64,000 nucleotides of DNA from Martelella radicis (GTDB lineage Bacteria > Pseudomonadota > Alphaproteobacteria > Rhizobiales > Rhizobiaceae). The stretch covers positions 682,001 to 746,000 of the forward strand of contig NZ_JACIDZ010000001.1 of NCBI RefSeq assembly GCF_014196625.1, written 5' to 3'. This document shows positions 1 through 8,413 of this stretch, in pieces. Below the pieces are notes generated by a model. The model was not told the DNA's origin. It was given only the letters and a program-made list of their open reading frames with translations, and made no database searches. Positions within the stretch are counted from its first letter, which is position 1, and each line of letters begins with the position of its first letter. Made by a program: the position numbers and the translations under genes.

Positions 1-105
1 GCCTGAGGCGAAACGCCACCTATCGCCTTTGCCAAGGCTACCGGCCCGCCTGCCTTCTGCTTCGCGAGTTTACAAAAATGCTCCATACGGCATTTGTAAG
101 CATTT

Positions 106-154
106 CTTGCATTTATATGCAAGCATATCTTTCGATGAAAGATAAGCTTTCATC
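106..154. promoter_or_regulatory. Operator cluster upstream of the element 1 repressor
   Basis: Three overlapping or adjacent inverted repeats precede the repressor gene. CTTGCAT and ATGCAAG (106-123) have a 4-base spacer. ATCTTTC and GAAAGAT (127-143) have a 3-base spacer. GATGAAAG and CTTTCATC (134-154) have a 5-base spacer. The last has the same core as a palindrome just downstream of the repressor gene (1066-1084), which fits sites bound by the repressor encoded between them. Binding is inferred. Confidence 0.65.
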
Positions 155-156
155 GG

Positions 157-170
157 TCATAATTCTCCCA
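157..170 (+). promoter_or_regulatory. Probable leaderless promoter of the repressor gene
   Basis: A good -10 hexamer, CATAAT, lies at 157-162. Seven to eight bases downstream is the ATG of the repressor (170), so transcription would start at or next to the start codon. No Shine-Dalgarno sequence precedes the ATG. No strong -35 is seen. A leaderless repressor message is known for lambda cI from PRM; here it is inferred from spacing alone. The second element shows the same arrangement at 52,100-52,113. Confidence 0.5.
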
Positions 171-961
171 TGATGACCAAACGGAAAATCGACAAAGCTC
201 GCGGCGAGCGCATTCGGCACGTCCGATCTGAGATCCTGAAGATCGGTTCTCAGGAACAGTTCGCAAAGCTCTTGAGCCAACACGGGACACCAGTCACGCG
301 TGGCGCTGTTGGCAATTGGGAAACCGGAAAAGAAGTCGGCATCGAGAACCTCAGCCGGATATGCAAAGTGGCTCAAGTGAACCTCGATTGGCTCGCATAT
401 AATCGGGGCCAGCCGAAGGGATTGGCGATTGCTTCATTCGATCCGGACAGCCCAGACGATGATCCTTTCGAAGCAGGTTATACCCGTGAGCACTGGCAAG
501 GGTCGCAAGAGGGCGCCATCCCCGAGATCGATGGCAAACTTGGTGCCGGTCAAGGGCAAGTCGGCGAAGTAATAAACCTTCCGGTCGGAAAGAACGCTAT
601 TTCCGGTCACGCAGTGAAAGCTGAATGGATACTACCGATCGAATACCTGAGAAATGAAGCCAAGGCCTCACCCGCAAAGACGATCGTCATGGAAGTTGTC
701 GGTGATTCAATGTCACCAACCTACCAGCCCGGGGATCGTGTTCTCGTGGACCTCTCGCAAGACACCATGACTTCCGACACTGTCTACGCCATATCCGACG
801 GAGAATCGGAGCCGCAGATCAAGAGACTGCAGCGTGTGCCGTTTAGCTCACCTACAGAGGTGATCATTATCTCTGACAACGAAAACCTTCAGGATTTCAC
901 TGTCGAACTGAATCGCTTGAAGATACTTGGCCGCATTTGCGGCGTGATCGCTCGCCGATAA
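170..961 (+). CDS. Phage-type repressor, HTH plus S24 (LexA/CI) peptidase
   Basis: This 263-residue protein has an N-terminal helix-turn-helix (about residues 8-75, including a GAVGNWETG recognition-like segment). A linker follows, then a C-terminal S24 peptidase-like domain (about 150-260) with the GDSMSPTYQPGDRV segment around the catalytic serine. Such proteins hold integrated elements silent and are inactivated by RecA-stimulated self-cleavage during DNA damage. The gene is flanked by matching palindromic operators and reads toward a small operon ending in an integrase. No ribosome-binding site is visible, consistent with leaderless translation. It is related in layout, not closely in sequence, to the repressor at 52.1 kb. 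Confidence 0.88.
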   Translation: MMTKRKIDKARGERIRHVRSEILKIGSQEQFAKLLSQHGTPVTRGAVGNWETGKEVGIENLSRICKVAQVNLDWLAYNRGQPKGLAIASFDPDSPDDDPFEAGYTREHWQGSQEGAIPEIDGKLGAGQGQVGEVINLPVGKNAISGHAVKAEWILPIEYLRNEAKASPAKTIVMEVVGDSMSPTYQPGDRVLVDLSQDTMTSDTVYAISDGESEPQIKRLQRVPFSSPTEVIIISDNENLQDFTVELNRLKILGRICGVIARR

Positions 962-1065
962 ACTGACTTGCCTCAACAACCTGCACGAAAACAGCGCCGA
1001 CTAGCGCCGGCGCGGAGCTGGCCGCGCGCTCGAATGACAGCATTGCTTTCATTAATGCGTGATGA

Positions 1066-1084
1066 TATGAAAGCATATCTTTCA
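1066..1084. promoter_or_regulatory. Operator palindrome before the small-ORF/integrase operon
   Basis: ATGAAAG and CTTTCAT form perfect 7-base arms around a 5-base spacer. The half-site matches the 134-154 operator upstream of the repressor gene. It lies 24 bases before the next start codon at 1108, where repressor binding would block expression of the downstream genes. Extra CTTTCAT half-site-like sequence occurs near 1045. Confidence 0.6.
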
Positions 1085-1107
1085 TACATCGTGCTCTGAG
1101 GTAGCTT

Positions 1108-1251
1108 ATGTCCATCGACCACATCATCGGGTTCTTTTGCGGAACCTGCATTGCGATCACAGCCTACTCTTTGATTGGAGGTATCGCGATGCGTCGCTCC
1201 CTCAAGCGAACAGAAGCAATCCTCTCCAACGAGAGGCCCAGAATCCGATGA
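1108..1251 (+). CDS. Small single-span membrane protein (47 aa)
   Basis: A short reading frame starts at ATG 1108 and encodes 47 residues. The N-terminal half is one hydrophobic segment (IIGFFCGTCIAITAYSLIGG) and the tail is basic (MRRSLKRTE). Its stop overlaps the next start as ATGA, so translation is probably coupled. The second element has a 76-residue protein in the same place (52,947) with a similar hydrophobic pattern, G-F-x-x-G-x-C followed by ITA. That conserved position supports a real gene. Function is unknown; an inner-membrane location is inferred. Confidence 0.6.
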   Translation: MSIDHIIGFFCGTCIAITAYSLIGGIAMRRSLKRTEAILSNERPRIR

Positions 1252-1790
1252 GACAAGCTTCTGCCAAAGATCGCCTCAGCCGCATTCGCGAACTGGTCGC
1301 GAGCGCAGTCCCGATCGCCCATGTATCTTCTGATATCGAAGGTCTCCGCCTGGCGTCAGACAGCATGGAACCAGCCGAACCCGAAATCATCGGGACGATC
1401 CCGCAAGCGTGCCCGGTCTCAAACCGCGAACTATTGCTCAAGCATGTCGAGATACCGGCCGATCTGATCCGAATGATCGACGCAGCGGCCAAGCTCGACC
1501 GAAGACGTCGGACCGAAATCGAACGCCTGCAGATGGAACTGGAAGCGAGAGGCGGCAGGCCGGCGAAGAACTATGCCGCCGAATGCGCTATGAAATGCAG
1601 CGAGCCGGCCTTCAAGGCATTCATGGAAGCCCGGCACGCCCTCGCCCGACCGCTGACAGACGATCGCGTCGCCGCTCGCGTGCGATCGGTCCTCGCCATT
1701 TCAAGCCGAACCGAACTGAACACAAGCAACGAAGCCGCCGCGCGCTGGCGCGAAATGGTCAAAGACTTTGACGCATGGAGGAAAAGATAG
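1248..1790 (+). CDS. Conserved element protein of unknown function (180 aa)
   Basis: The chosen start at 1248 overlaps the preceding stop as ATGA; a longer in-frame start at 1137 would overlap the small gene extensively. The protein is charged and helical, with EPEIIGTIP, a KLDRRRRTEIERLQ segment and a YAAECAMKC signature near the middle. A clear homologue is encoded at 53,588-54,181, sharing NREL, IPADLI, YAAECAMKC, TRVRSVLAI-like and FDAW/FEMW segments in the same order. Each lies just upstream of a DNA-binding or small protein and an integrase. It is therefore a conserved part of this mobility module. I do not recognise a named family. Confidence 0.8.
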   Translation: MRQASAKDRLSRIRELVASAVPIAHVSSDIEGLRLASDSMEPAEPEIIGTIPQACPVSNRELLLKHVEIPADLIRMIDAAAKLDRRRRTEIERLQMELEARGGRPAKNYAAECAMKCSEPAFKAFMEARHALARPLTDDRVAARVRSVLAISSRTELNTSNEAAARWREMVKDFDAWRKR

Positions 1791-1792
1791 CC

Positions 1793-2035
1793 ATGGGACG
1801 CCGAACCATTCCATTCACACTGGACGCCGTTAAGCGCGCCATCATGGCCGTCAAAGCCGCCGGCATTGATGTCCGCACCGTCAGCGTTCGCCCCGATGGC
1901 ACGGTTGTCATCAACGGAGATAACGGGAATAATTCGGAAGACGATCTTGTCGACCGGTCTCAACCGGAAAACCTGAATAGTCTGGATGACTATTTCGCGT
2001 GGAGGGAGAAGGATGCACGTCGTGACAGAGCTTAA
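1793..2035 (+). CDS. Small protein preceding the integrase (80 aa)
   Basis: The start at 1793 follows a GGAGGA at 1778-1783. The N-terminal part is basic and helical (MGRRTIPFTLDAVKRAIMAV), followed by a short strand-rich segment (DVRTVSVRPDGTVVING) and an acidic tail. It overlaps the integrase start by 23 bases, so the two are probably coupled. Its position resembles that of excisionase or recombination directionality genes, but no winged-helix motif is clear. Similar small proteins commonly precede integrases in alphaproteobacteria. Confidence 0.7.
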   Translation: MGRRTIPFTLDAVKRAIMAVKAAGIDVRTVSVRPDGTVVINGDNGNNSEDDLVDRSQPENLNSLDDYFAWREKDARRDRA

Positions 2036-3083
2036 GGGCGTGCACAAGGTCAGGAAGAAACTGGCCAGCGGAAAGATCGTTTACTACTTCTACGCATGGC
2101 GCGGCGGCCCGCGTATCCACGCGGATCCTAAAACAGAAAAGGACGCCTTCATCGCCGAATATCGGCAGCACATGCTGACCGCATCGACCGATGGCGTCCT
2201 GACACTTGAAGGCCTGATCGACCTGTTCACCGGCTCCGAGAAAAAGCCGAATCCTGACTTTCTTGCGCTGTCCGCTTCAACCCAGCGCGATTACCTCTAT
2301 GCGTTCCGGCTCATCCGGCAGCGATGGCCCCGCCTGCCCGCGCGCCTCACCCAGCAGCGTGGCATGAAGCGCGATATCAGGGACTGGCATCGATCATTTG
2401 CGAAAAACCCTCGGAAGGCGGACAAGCTTCTGTTCGCGCTCTCCAAGGTTTTTTCCTATGCGATCAAGCACGAGTACATCGAAAAGAACCCCTGCGCCGG
2501 CATAGACCGACTCTATCGTGGATCAAGACGGGAATTCGTCTGGACCGACGCCATGATCGACAAGGTTCGCAGAGAGGGAAACCCGCACATCGTCGCGGCC
2601 ATGGAAGTCGCCGTCTACACCGGCCAGCGCCAGGGCGACATCCTCGCGCTGAAATGGCCGCAATACGACGGCACCCACCTGTCGCTGAGGCAAGGCAAAA
2701 CCGGCAAACGCGTCAAGGTCAGGCTCCACAAGGACCTGAAAGCCCTGATCGACCACCTCAAACAAGCCGCCGAAGACCGAAAGGTCCGCTCGGCCAGCAT
2801 CCTGACAAACAGTCGCGGCCGCCCCTGGACGCAAGACGGCTTTCAAACTTCATGGCGAAAGGAAATGGCCCGCCTAGGCATCGAGGGCGTCACCTTCCAC
2901 GACCTGCGCGGCACCTTCATCACCGCCCGCCGCCGCGAAGGCTCCACCGTCGAACAAATCGCCAGCATCTCCGGCCACACGATATCGGAAGTCCGCTCAG
3001 TTCTTGAAAAGCATTATCTGGCCGACGATCAGCTGGTTAGTGATGCGGTGATTCTGCGTATGGAACGAAACAACGGCTCGTAA
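2013..3083 (+). CDS. Tyrosine recombinase (phage-type integrase) of element 1
   Basis: The start at 2013 is preceded by a strong GGAGGGAGAAGG ribosome-binding site. The 356-residue protein has an N-terminal arm-binding region, a SAM-like core-binding domain (about 85-180) and a C-terminal catalytic domain. The catalytic residues are visible: Arg in YTGQRQGDILAL, His and Arg in FHDLRGTF, His in ISGHT and the nucleophilic Tyr in EKHYL. It would integrate and excise the left element. It lies 5.6 kb from tRNA-Arg, the probable attachment gene, with cargo genes between. It is not a close copy of the integrase at 54.4 kb. Confidence 0.92.
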   Translation: MHVVTELKGVHKVRKKLASGKIVYYFYAWRGGPRIHADPKTEKDAFIAEYRQHMLTASTDGVLTLEGLIDLFTGSEKKPNPDFLALSASTQRDYLYAFRLIRQRWPRLPARLTQQRGMKRDIRDWHRSFAKNPRKADKLLFALSKVFSYAIKHEYIEKNPCAGIDRLYRGSRREFVWTDAMIDKVRREGNPHIVAAMEVAVYTGQRQGDILALKWPQYDGTHLSLRQGKTGKRVKVRLHKDLKALIDHLKQAAEDRKVRSASILTNSRGRPWTQDGFQTSWRKEMARLGIEGVTFHDLRGTFITARRREGSTVEQIASISGHTISEVRSVLEKHYLADDQLVSDAVILRMERNNGS

Positions 3084-3314
3084 GGTTAACGAGTGCCGTA
3101 TTTAGCCCACCGTGAATTTAGTTTGCGACTAGAATTCTTCGCCGACCCCCTTCCAGCAAGACACACAACTCCCCGATTGCGTAAGTAGAACTACCCAAAT
3201 CAATCAAAGCTGGACAAGCACATGCGGTTTGCATGTTGCGCGCACCTTTGGAATCGAGCACTCTTTTCCGAAGTGATTGGGAGACTTTTGCATTCGCAGT
3301 TCAATCGTTTTTTG

Positions 3315-3343
3315 TTGACAAGAGGCAGCCAGTATCATTTGAT
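3315..3343 (+). promoter_or_regulatory. Putative sigma-70 promoter of the toxin/antitoxin/ATPase operon
   Basis: A perfect -35 TTGACA (3315-3320) is followed after 17 bases by TTTGAT (3338-3343), 20 bases before the start codon at 3363. The 230 bases between the integrase stop and this promoter hold no recognisable gene. Confidence 0.45.
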
Positions 3344-3362
3344 GCCGGAATGAAGAGGTATG

Positions 3363-3728
3363 ATGGCAGAGGTTGAAGTCAGTGATGCCATTAGGCAGAT
3401 GCTTGCGCGAAGGTGCAGATCCAGACGCACGAGGCATGCTACCTTTTCGTACGAACAGCCAACCGATTGGAAGCCTAACTCATTGCTTGATCCGAGGGAT
3501 CCAACTCGGTACTTCACAGAGGATTCAGCATGGGAATTCATATCACAGCTAATTGCCGATGGCTGCGAAATCGAGATGGTAGCTCTGACAAAACCATGCG
3601 GTAAAACCGGCTACGTTATTATCGTTGAAGGATGCCCACCAGCTTCCCACATTTACATAAAGCTCCAGCTCGGGCCAAATAATGTCATCGGCCGTAGCTT
3701 TCATGAGAGCTACGTTACGGCGAGCTAA
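3363..3728 (+). CDS. Putative toxin paired with MqsA-like antitoxin
   Basis: This 121-residue protein is encoded 17 bases upstream of an MqsA-like antitoxin. ATG 3363 is preferred over 3360 because AAGAGG then lies at usable spacing. The C-terminal half alternates strands, and the segment HIYIKLQLGP followed by VIGRSFHESY resembles the end of MqsR-type RNase toxins, where a Y-x-K strand is followed by a V-x-x-SF segment. This is pattern resemblance rather than proof. Another RelE-fold or DUF4258-like toxin is possible. DNA here is AT-richer than the core on the right, suggesting transferred cargo. Confidence 0.5.
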   Translation: MAEVEVSDAIRQMLARRCRSRRTRHATFSYEQPTDWKPNSLLDPRDPTRYFTEDSAWEFISQLIADGCEIEMVALTKPCGKTGYVIIVEGCPPASHIYIKLQLGPNNVIGRSFHESYVTAS

Positions 3729-3745
3729 GCGAAAAAAAGGATCAA

Positions 3746-4255
3746 ATGATGCAGCGTTGTGAAATTTGCGAAGCAAACGCCGTCACGGTTCGAGAACACG
3801 AAGAAAAATTCGTTTATGGCTCAGGCGATGACCAAGTACTGCTGTCCGCGATTGTCCCGGTTTATGAATGTAGTGAATGCGGTGAGATGTACACCGACCA
3901 CGAAGCAGAGGAACTGCGCCACGAGGCCGTTTGCAAACACCTTGGACGCCTGACACCTCGCCAAGTTAAAGCGATCCGGGAAAGCTATAATTTGTCCCAG
4001 GAAAAGTTTGCAGACGTCAGCGGATTCGGTGTCGCTTCCATAAAGCGTTGGGAACTTGGAAATCAGATACAGGGCGAGTCAGCCAACAATCTTCTCTTGT
4101 TACTTCGCGCACCCCGCAACCTTCGTCTTGTTCAGGAAGCCAACAGGAAGGGTTCATTCCAGCCGAAATTTCGCACGAAGATTGCAGATACCACACGCCA
4201 GCAATCGCTTAAATTTAAACTCCGGCGCCCCGCCCCACTCGAAAATGCTGCCTGA
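3746..4255 (+). CDS. MqsA/YgiT-type antitoxin, zinc-finger plus HTH
   Basis: The 169-residue protein starts with two CxxC pairs (CEICEAN near the start and CSECGEMY near residue 45), the zinc-binding domain of YgiT/MqsA antitoxins. An Xre-type helix-turn-helix follows at about 72-130 (LTPRQVKAIRESYNLSQ, then ASIKRWELG). Such proteins neutralise an RNase toxin and repress their own operon. The C-terminal 40 residues are basic and longer than in classical MqsA. The stop codon shares one base with the ATG of the downstream ATPase (TGATG), so all three genes probably form one operon. Confidence 0.82.
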   Translation: MMQRCEICEANAVTVREHEEKFVYGSGDDQVLLSAIVPVYECSECGEMYTDHEAEELRHEAVCKHLGRLTPRQVKAIRESYNLSQEKFADVSGFGVASIKRWELGNQIQGESANNLLLLLRAPRNLRLVQEANRKGSFQPKFRTKIADTTRQQSLKFKLRRPAPLENAA

Positions 4256-6120
4256 TGTTTGTCATCACTTTCTATTCATACAAGGGCGGCGTTGGCCGCA
4301 CAATGAGCCTTGTAAATGTCGCGTCAGAGCTCGCTAAGCGTGGCCGGAAGGTTCTCGTAATAGATTTTGACCTCGAGGCGCCGGGTATTCCGAGTTTTGA
4401 GCAATTCTCTGCAAGTGAAAGCCGTAAGGGTATCGTCGACTATGTTTCGGAGTACATGGAGACATCCGTGGCTCCCGATGTAAGAGACTTCATTGTTGAT
4501 GCGCAGCTAGATATGCAGGGTGCGAAAGCTCCTCTGTGGGTTTTGCCTGCCGGAAGGAATGATCAGCATTACGGCACGAAGCTTTCTTCTATCGACTGGC
4601 AGGACTTGTATCAAACGCGAAGCGGCTACCTTCTTTTCGAAGATTTGAAGCAGCAGATCGCAGACGATAAAAGAGGTTTTGACTACATCTTGATCGACAG
4701 TAGAACCGGCCATACCGACGTTGGAGGCATCTGTACGCGCCAGTTAGCGGACGCTATTGCGTTCATGTTTTTTCCAAACCGGCAAAACATCTCTGGCCTT
4801 AAGACAATAGTGGACGAAATCCGCTCGGATCCTCTTGTCGAAGCGAAGCGAACTAGGATGTTCTTCTGCCCCTCCAACGTCCCTGACCTCGACGACGAAG
4901 AAGGCATACTAAGATCTATGCTCGACGACGCGGCCAAAGAGCTGGGCTATGACGAGGCCGCTGCGACAATAAGGCATTACAATAGCATGTCACTGGTTGG
5001 TCAGAGAGTCTTCGTCATTGATCGCCCTAAGACAAAACTGGCCGCCGAATACAGACGCCTGACCGAAACGCTCATGAGCTCCAACATAGAGGATCGCGAG
5101 GGGGTACTCCTAAATCTCCAGAAGATGAGCGAGGACCTACGCAGCAAAGCGCGAAAGGACACCAAGGGGAGAATAGTCCGCTCATTCAACCTAGAGGAGA
5201 TCACTGCAGACCTTGAGAAGATCAATGCAAAGCACGATCACGACGGCGAGATATGCTGGCTCATGGCGGCTGTCTATAGCAAACTGGGAGACTTCGCAAA
5301 CGAAATGGAGGCGCTGGGAGGTGCCATCAAAGCAGGATTCAACGTACAGAAAGCACACCTCAGGCGGGCCTTAATGCTCCTAAGCCTTTCGCGCCATGAA
5401 GAAGCCAAAGAGGATCTTCTCGATGTCCTCAATTCTACCGAAACGGCCCCAACGGATCTACGCTCAGCAATTGAGGCCATAAAGTCGTTGGACCCTGACT
5501 GGATCACAATCGTCGAAGAAGCGCCAATGCTGGAGCTGCTTGCGCCGGAAGATGTCGGTATTATTTCTGCGGCCCTTCAATCCGATGAGCGAGCCGTAAC
5601 ACTAGCTGCCCGGTTGCTTGAGAGAGCATACTCTGAAGCAGAAGGTTCTAATGCACGGCTTCACTCGGACTTGATCATATCGTTGATATCGAGCGGTCAG
5701 TTCCAAAAAGCGATGGACTTGATTTGCGCCAATAGAGAACAACTTCTATCCCACTTAGATATCGCTGATACTTTCAACTACGCGATGGCGGATTGGGGAC
5801 AGAATGGCATACCGTCCGTTGACTTGTTCGAGCGCGCATTGGCGCTAGCCGACACCCCGTCAGACTACCTCGGTGCAAACTATTTTCAGTGTTTAGCATT
5901 AGCTAGCGCGATTACAGATGCCCCAAACCGTGCTCTCAATTTTCTGAACACAGCGAGAGAGAAAACCCAGCAAGGTACAATTTTCAGCTGTTGGACGTAT
6001 TTGACCAGACGACGCACCGCGATGTTATCCGATCTCGATGCTATGGAGGCCGCGATCAAATCAGGTGAGATCAATCCTCCGGTAATATACCGGAACAGGA
6101 AAATAAAAACAGCTCATTGA
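4255..6120 (+). CDS. ParA/MinD-like ATPase with C-terminal helical-repeat region
   Basis: The N-terminal 280 residues are a deviant-Walker P-loop ATPase. KGGVGRT lies at residues 10-16 (arginine in place of the usual second lysine), VIDFDLEAPG is an A'-type strand and YILIDSRTG the Walker B segment. Residues about 300-621 are helical with repeated alanine- and leucine-rich hairpins, consistent with TPR-like repeats that bind partners. It is translationally coupled to an antitoxin-like regulator, unlike plasmid parA, and no ParB or parS is seen. I suspect a sensor or effector ATPase of a defence or conflict locus rather than a partition protein, but its role is unproven. Confidence 0.75.
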   Translation: MFVITFYSYKGGVGRTMSLVNVASELAKRGRKVLVIDFDLEAPGIPSFEQFSASESRKGIVDYVSEYMETSVAPDVRDFIVDAQLDMQGAKAPLWVLPAGRNDQHYGTKLSSIDWQDLYQTRSGYLLFEDLKQQIADDKRGFDYILIDSRTGHTDVGGICTRQLADAIAFMFFPNRQNISGLKTIVDEIRSDPLVEAKRTRMFFCPSNVPDLDDEEGILRSMLDDAAKELGYDEAAATIRHYNSMSLVGQRVFVIDRPKTKLAAEYRRLTETLMSSNIEDREGVLLNLQKMSEDLRSKARKDTKGRIVRSFNLEEITADLEKINAKHDHDGEICWLMAAVYSKLGDFANEMEALGGAIKAGFNVQKAHLRRALMLLSLSRHEEAKEDLLDVLNSTETAPTDLRSAIEAIKSLDPDWITIVEEAPMLELLAPEDVGIISAALQSDERAVTLAARLLERAYSEAEGSNARLHSDLIISLISSGQFQKAMDLICANREQLLSHLDIADTFNYAMADWGQNGIPSVDLFERALALADTPSDYLGANYFQCLALASAITDAPNRALNFLNTAREKTQQGTIFSCWTYLTRRRTAMLSDLDAMEAAIKSGEINPPVIYRNRKIKTAH

Positions 6121-6231
6121 CACGGCGATATATATTGGGGATCATGTAAAAAACATACAGTCATATATGATGGATATTTCCGTAAAAACCTAAAATCAGG
6201 CGGATCAAAAAATGGACGCGCCGAAATACTA

Positions 6232-7410
6232 CTAAAAACAACTAATAACCTCAATGTCACTTAATCTCACCGCCACCAATGTGGCAAAAATCGCTCCGGT
6301 AAGCCCAACCGCTCCCACGAACACAAACATAAATCGATGCCAACGAACCCTTCTCGTTAGCTTTCTGAATGCACCATCGAAATCCGATTGAAGCTCGGTG
6401 AAATCTTTCATTAGGCGTTCTCGCTGTCGTCCGAACTCAAAAGACACAGCATTGAGCGTTAGCCACTGATTGACAATAGACGCAAGCAAAAACAAGACGA
6501 AGATCCAAGCGCCAGCCAAGATCGCAATGTTTGTCCAGAGGTCAGCTCCACATGCTTTGATGGGTTTGAGTTGGGAGGCGACAACGATTGTGGCGATGGG
6601 GATGCCGAGGATTTGCCCCTGCAAATCAACAAAGGTCTTGTGCACCCGAGCGATAAAATCAGCCTGTGCACTCTCTATCTCACGCCTGATCTTTGAATAT
6701 GTGAAGCTGGATGCGAAGAGACGGTAACCCGCCGCTACCTTTTCCCGCAAGTCCTCTATTTCGCGAATTATCTGACGGAACCGGCTTCGAGCAGGAAGAC
6801 CGACTACAAGGTCGACCACAGCTTCAGCCAAAATAGTGAGTTTCTGCTCCTGGTGGATTGGGTCATTAAAAAGCTCCGCCAACGCTTCAACATGAGCAGC
6901 GTTCAAAGCCTGAAGATCTCCCACGTCATAATCAATCGGTATCTCGATTCTGCCATCGCGAAAAAACACCAGCGTTTGCTGGACGGCATCGAGGAAAGCT
7001 GCAGATTTAGCGAGAAGATCTACCAACGAAAGCGCTGATCGATATTTCAACTGCAAACCTGATGGCGGCTGAGTCCACCGAGTGATACCGCCCTCCACAA
7101 TGAAATACTCGTTGGGCTCTCGCACTCGAGCTTTTGCGCCGGCGATTAGGCTGTCGAATGTTCGGGAAAACCGACCAAGAGAAATTCTTGGCGGGCTAAA
7201 TCGCACCCAAGCCTCGCCTCCCACCTGTATTTGATCTCGCTCGCTGATGACCGCCATCCCAGCATCTTCCATTGCGTCGGTATCAATATCGATATGCAGC
7301 AACGTATCTCGAATTTCGTCAGATATGATGGTAACGCGCCCGGTATCATCTGCACTGAAGGCGGTAGCAGCGTAAACAGCTTCGAGGTCTGACCATTTTA
7401 GCCTAGCCAT
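6232..7410 (-). CDS. Membrane-anchored protein of unknown function (392 aa)
   Basis: The first 260 residues are soluble and mixed alpha/beta. The C-terminal third carries two or three hydrophobic segments (about 268-285, 297-320 and 363-385), with a coiled or helical stretch rich in Glu, Arg and Phe between the last two. The start overlaps the end of the upstream NdpA-like gene by 8 bases, so they form a two-gene operon. No family was recognised. The arrangement, a soluble sensor-like domain with C-terminal membrane spans next to a DNA-associated protein in an integrated element, would fit an abortive-infection effector, but this is inference. Confidence 0.7.
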   Translation of the reverse strand: MARLKWSDLEAVYAATAFSADDTGRVTIISDEIRDTLLHIDIDTDAMEDAGMAVISERDQIQVGGEAWVRFSPPRISLGRFSRTFDSLIAGAKARVREPNEYFIVEGGITRWTQPPSGLQLKYRSALSLVDLLAKSAAFLDAVQQTLVFFRDGRIEIPIDYDVGDLQALNAAHVEALAELFNDPIHQEQKLTILAEAVVDLVVGLPARSRFRQIIREIEDLREKVAAGYRLFASSFTYSKIRREIESAQADFIARVHKTFVDLQGQILGIPIATIVVASQLKPIKACGADLWTNIAILAGAWIFVLFLLASIVNQWLTLNAVSFEFGRQRERLMKDFTELQSDFDGAFRKLTRRVRWHRFMFVFVGAVGLTGAIFATLVAVRLSDIEVISCF

Positions 7411-8413
7411 CTCCGTATTCGCTATTCAGCCTAACGGTTAGTTCTTCCGGCAGATTTTTTAGGGTAAGGGTCTGTTTTTCATTGTCAAAAGTCACATCGC
7501 CTTCCTCAATTGCTCTTCGATCAAATTCCAATGTCCAATTGTCCGTATGACCTTTGAAACGCACTAAAGTATTCAGTATGGCTCTGTTCGGAATAAATAG
7601 GTCGTTTAACCTCAAATGAGGATCGGCGAGGTGGTCTCGAAGAGTGTCCGGATCCTCGGGAGCGAGTTCGTTTGTGAGCGTATCGAATGATATCTCTACC
7701 CTTGTCCGAGCTGCTCGATCGCATATCTCCTTGGCCTTCGCGAGAAACGTCGTCTTAGCTTTATGATCAAAGCCTTGTTGATCAGCGAAGGACTTTAGTG
7801 CGGCCACTAGCATACGAGTATCAGTCTTCTCCTGGACATGATCCGTGCAACCAAGGAATGCTCGGAAATACTCGGCCACATTTCCTTTACCTTTAAGAAA
7901 ACCAATGTAGCGGTCTTCCTCAGAGGTCCATCCACTAATATTGATACGTCCTGCAAAGCGGAAGCCATTGATGTCCAAATGGGTAACATCCGTGACATCA
8001 TGCTGCTTGGTCAAGGCAGCACTCAATGCGTCGCCCACGATGGCGACCATCAAGTAGTGCTTGCCGTCTCGCTGGAAATGAGCAAAAAAGACATGGCCTC
8101 CCGTGGCTGCCGCCTTGGTTTGCGCGTTCACCGCCAGCGTTCTCATCAGCGCCTCCGTTAAGGCACCGAAATCCTTAAATTCGGCCTCGAGATATTGGCG
8201 CAGATGTCGCTGTGTCGGATAGTTATCTTCGTCCTCATCAAATTTCCCATGGGACTTGGCGGTGCGCCTCCCATATAGCGTGTGCAATTGATCGACGACA
8301 CGCTGAACTGGAGCAGTCACTCCGAGATCTGATTTGCCCAAAACGACTTGAAAATCATCGGGGCCTTTCCTCAAATCGTGAACAGCCACGCTAATGATAG
8401 AGTTTTCTGCCAT
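7403..8413 (-). CDS. NdpA/YejK-like nucleoid-associated protein
   Basis: The start at 8413 has a GGGAGGGAGAA ribosome-binding site; an upstream in-frame start at 8431 lacks one. The 336-residue length matches the 37-kDa nucleoid-associated family. Characteristic segments include HVFFAHFQRDGKHYLMVAIV, INISGW, RYIGFLKGKGNVAEYF and FLGC. E. coli YejK associates with the nucleoid, but its biochemical role is poorly defined. Here it lies in an accessory element and is coupled to a membrane protein gene, so it may be a dedicated partner rather than the housekeeping copy. Confidence 0.78.
   Translation of the reverse strand: MAENSIISVAVHDLRKGPDDFQVVLGKSDLGVTAPVQRVVDQLHTLYGRRTAKSHGKFDEDEDNYPTQRHLRQYLEAEFKDFGALTEALMRTLAVNAQTKAAATGGHVFFAHFQRDGKHYLMVAIVGDALSAALTKQHDVTDVTHLDINGFRFAGRINISGWTSEEDRYIGFLKGKGNVAEYFRAFLGCTDHVQEKTDTRMLVAALKSFADQQGFDHKAKTTFLAKAKEICDRAARTRVEISFDTLTNELAPEDPDTLRDHLADPHLRLNDLFIPNRAILNTLVRFKGHTDNWTLEFDRRAIEEGDVTFDNEKQTLTLKNLPEELTVRLNSEYGDG

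Noticed and set aside
3084-3362. Left attachment copy of tRNA-Arg after the first integrase
   Set aside because: No matching stretch of the tRNA-Arg 3' end was found here or elsewhere in the window, so the partner site must lie to the left of base 1.
4255-6120. Plasmid partition ParA
   Set aside because: No ParB gene or parS-like repeats are nearby, the motif has Arg instead of the second Lys, and the C-terminal helical half does not fit ParA.
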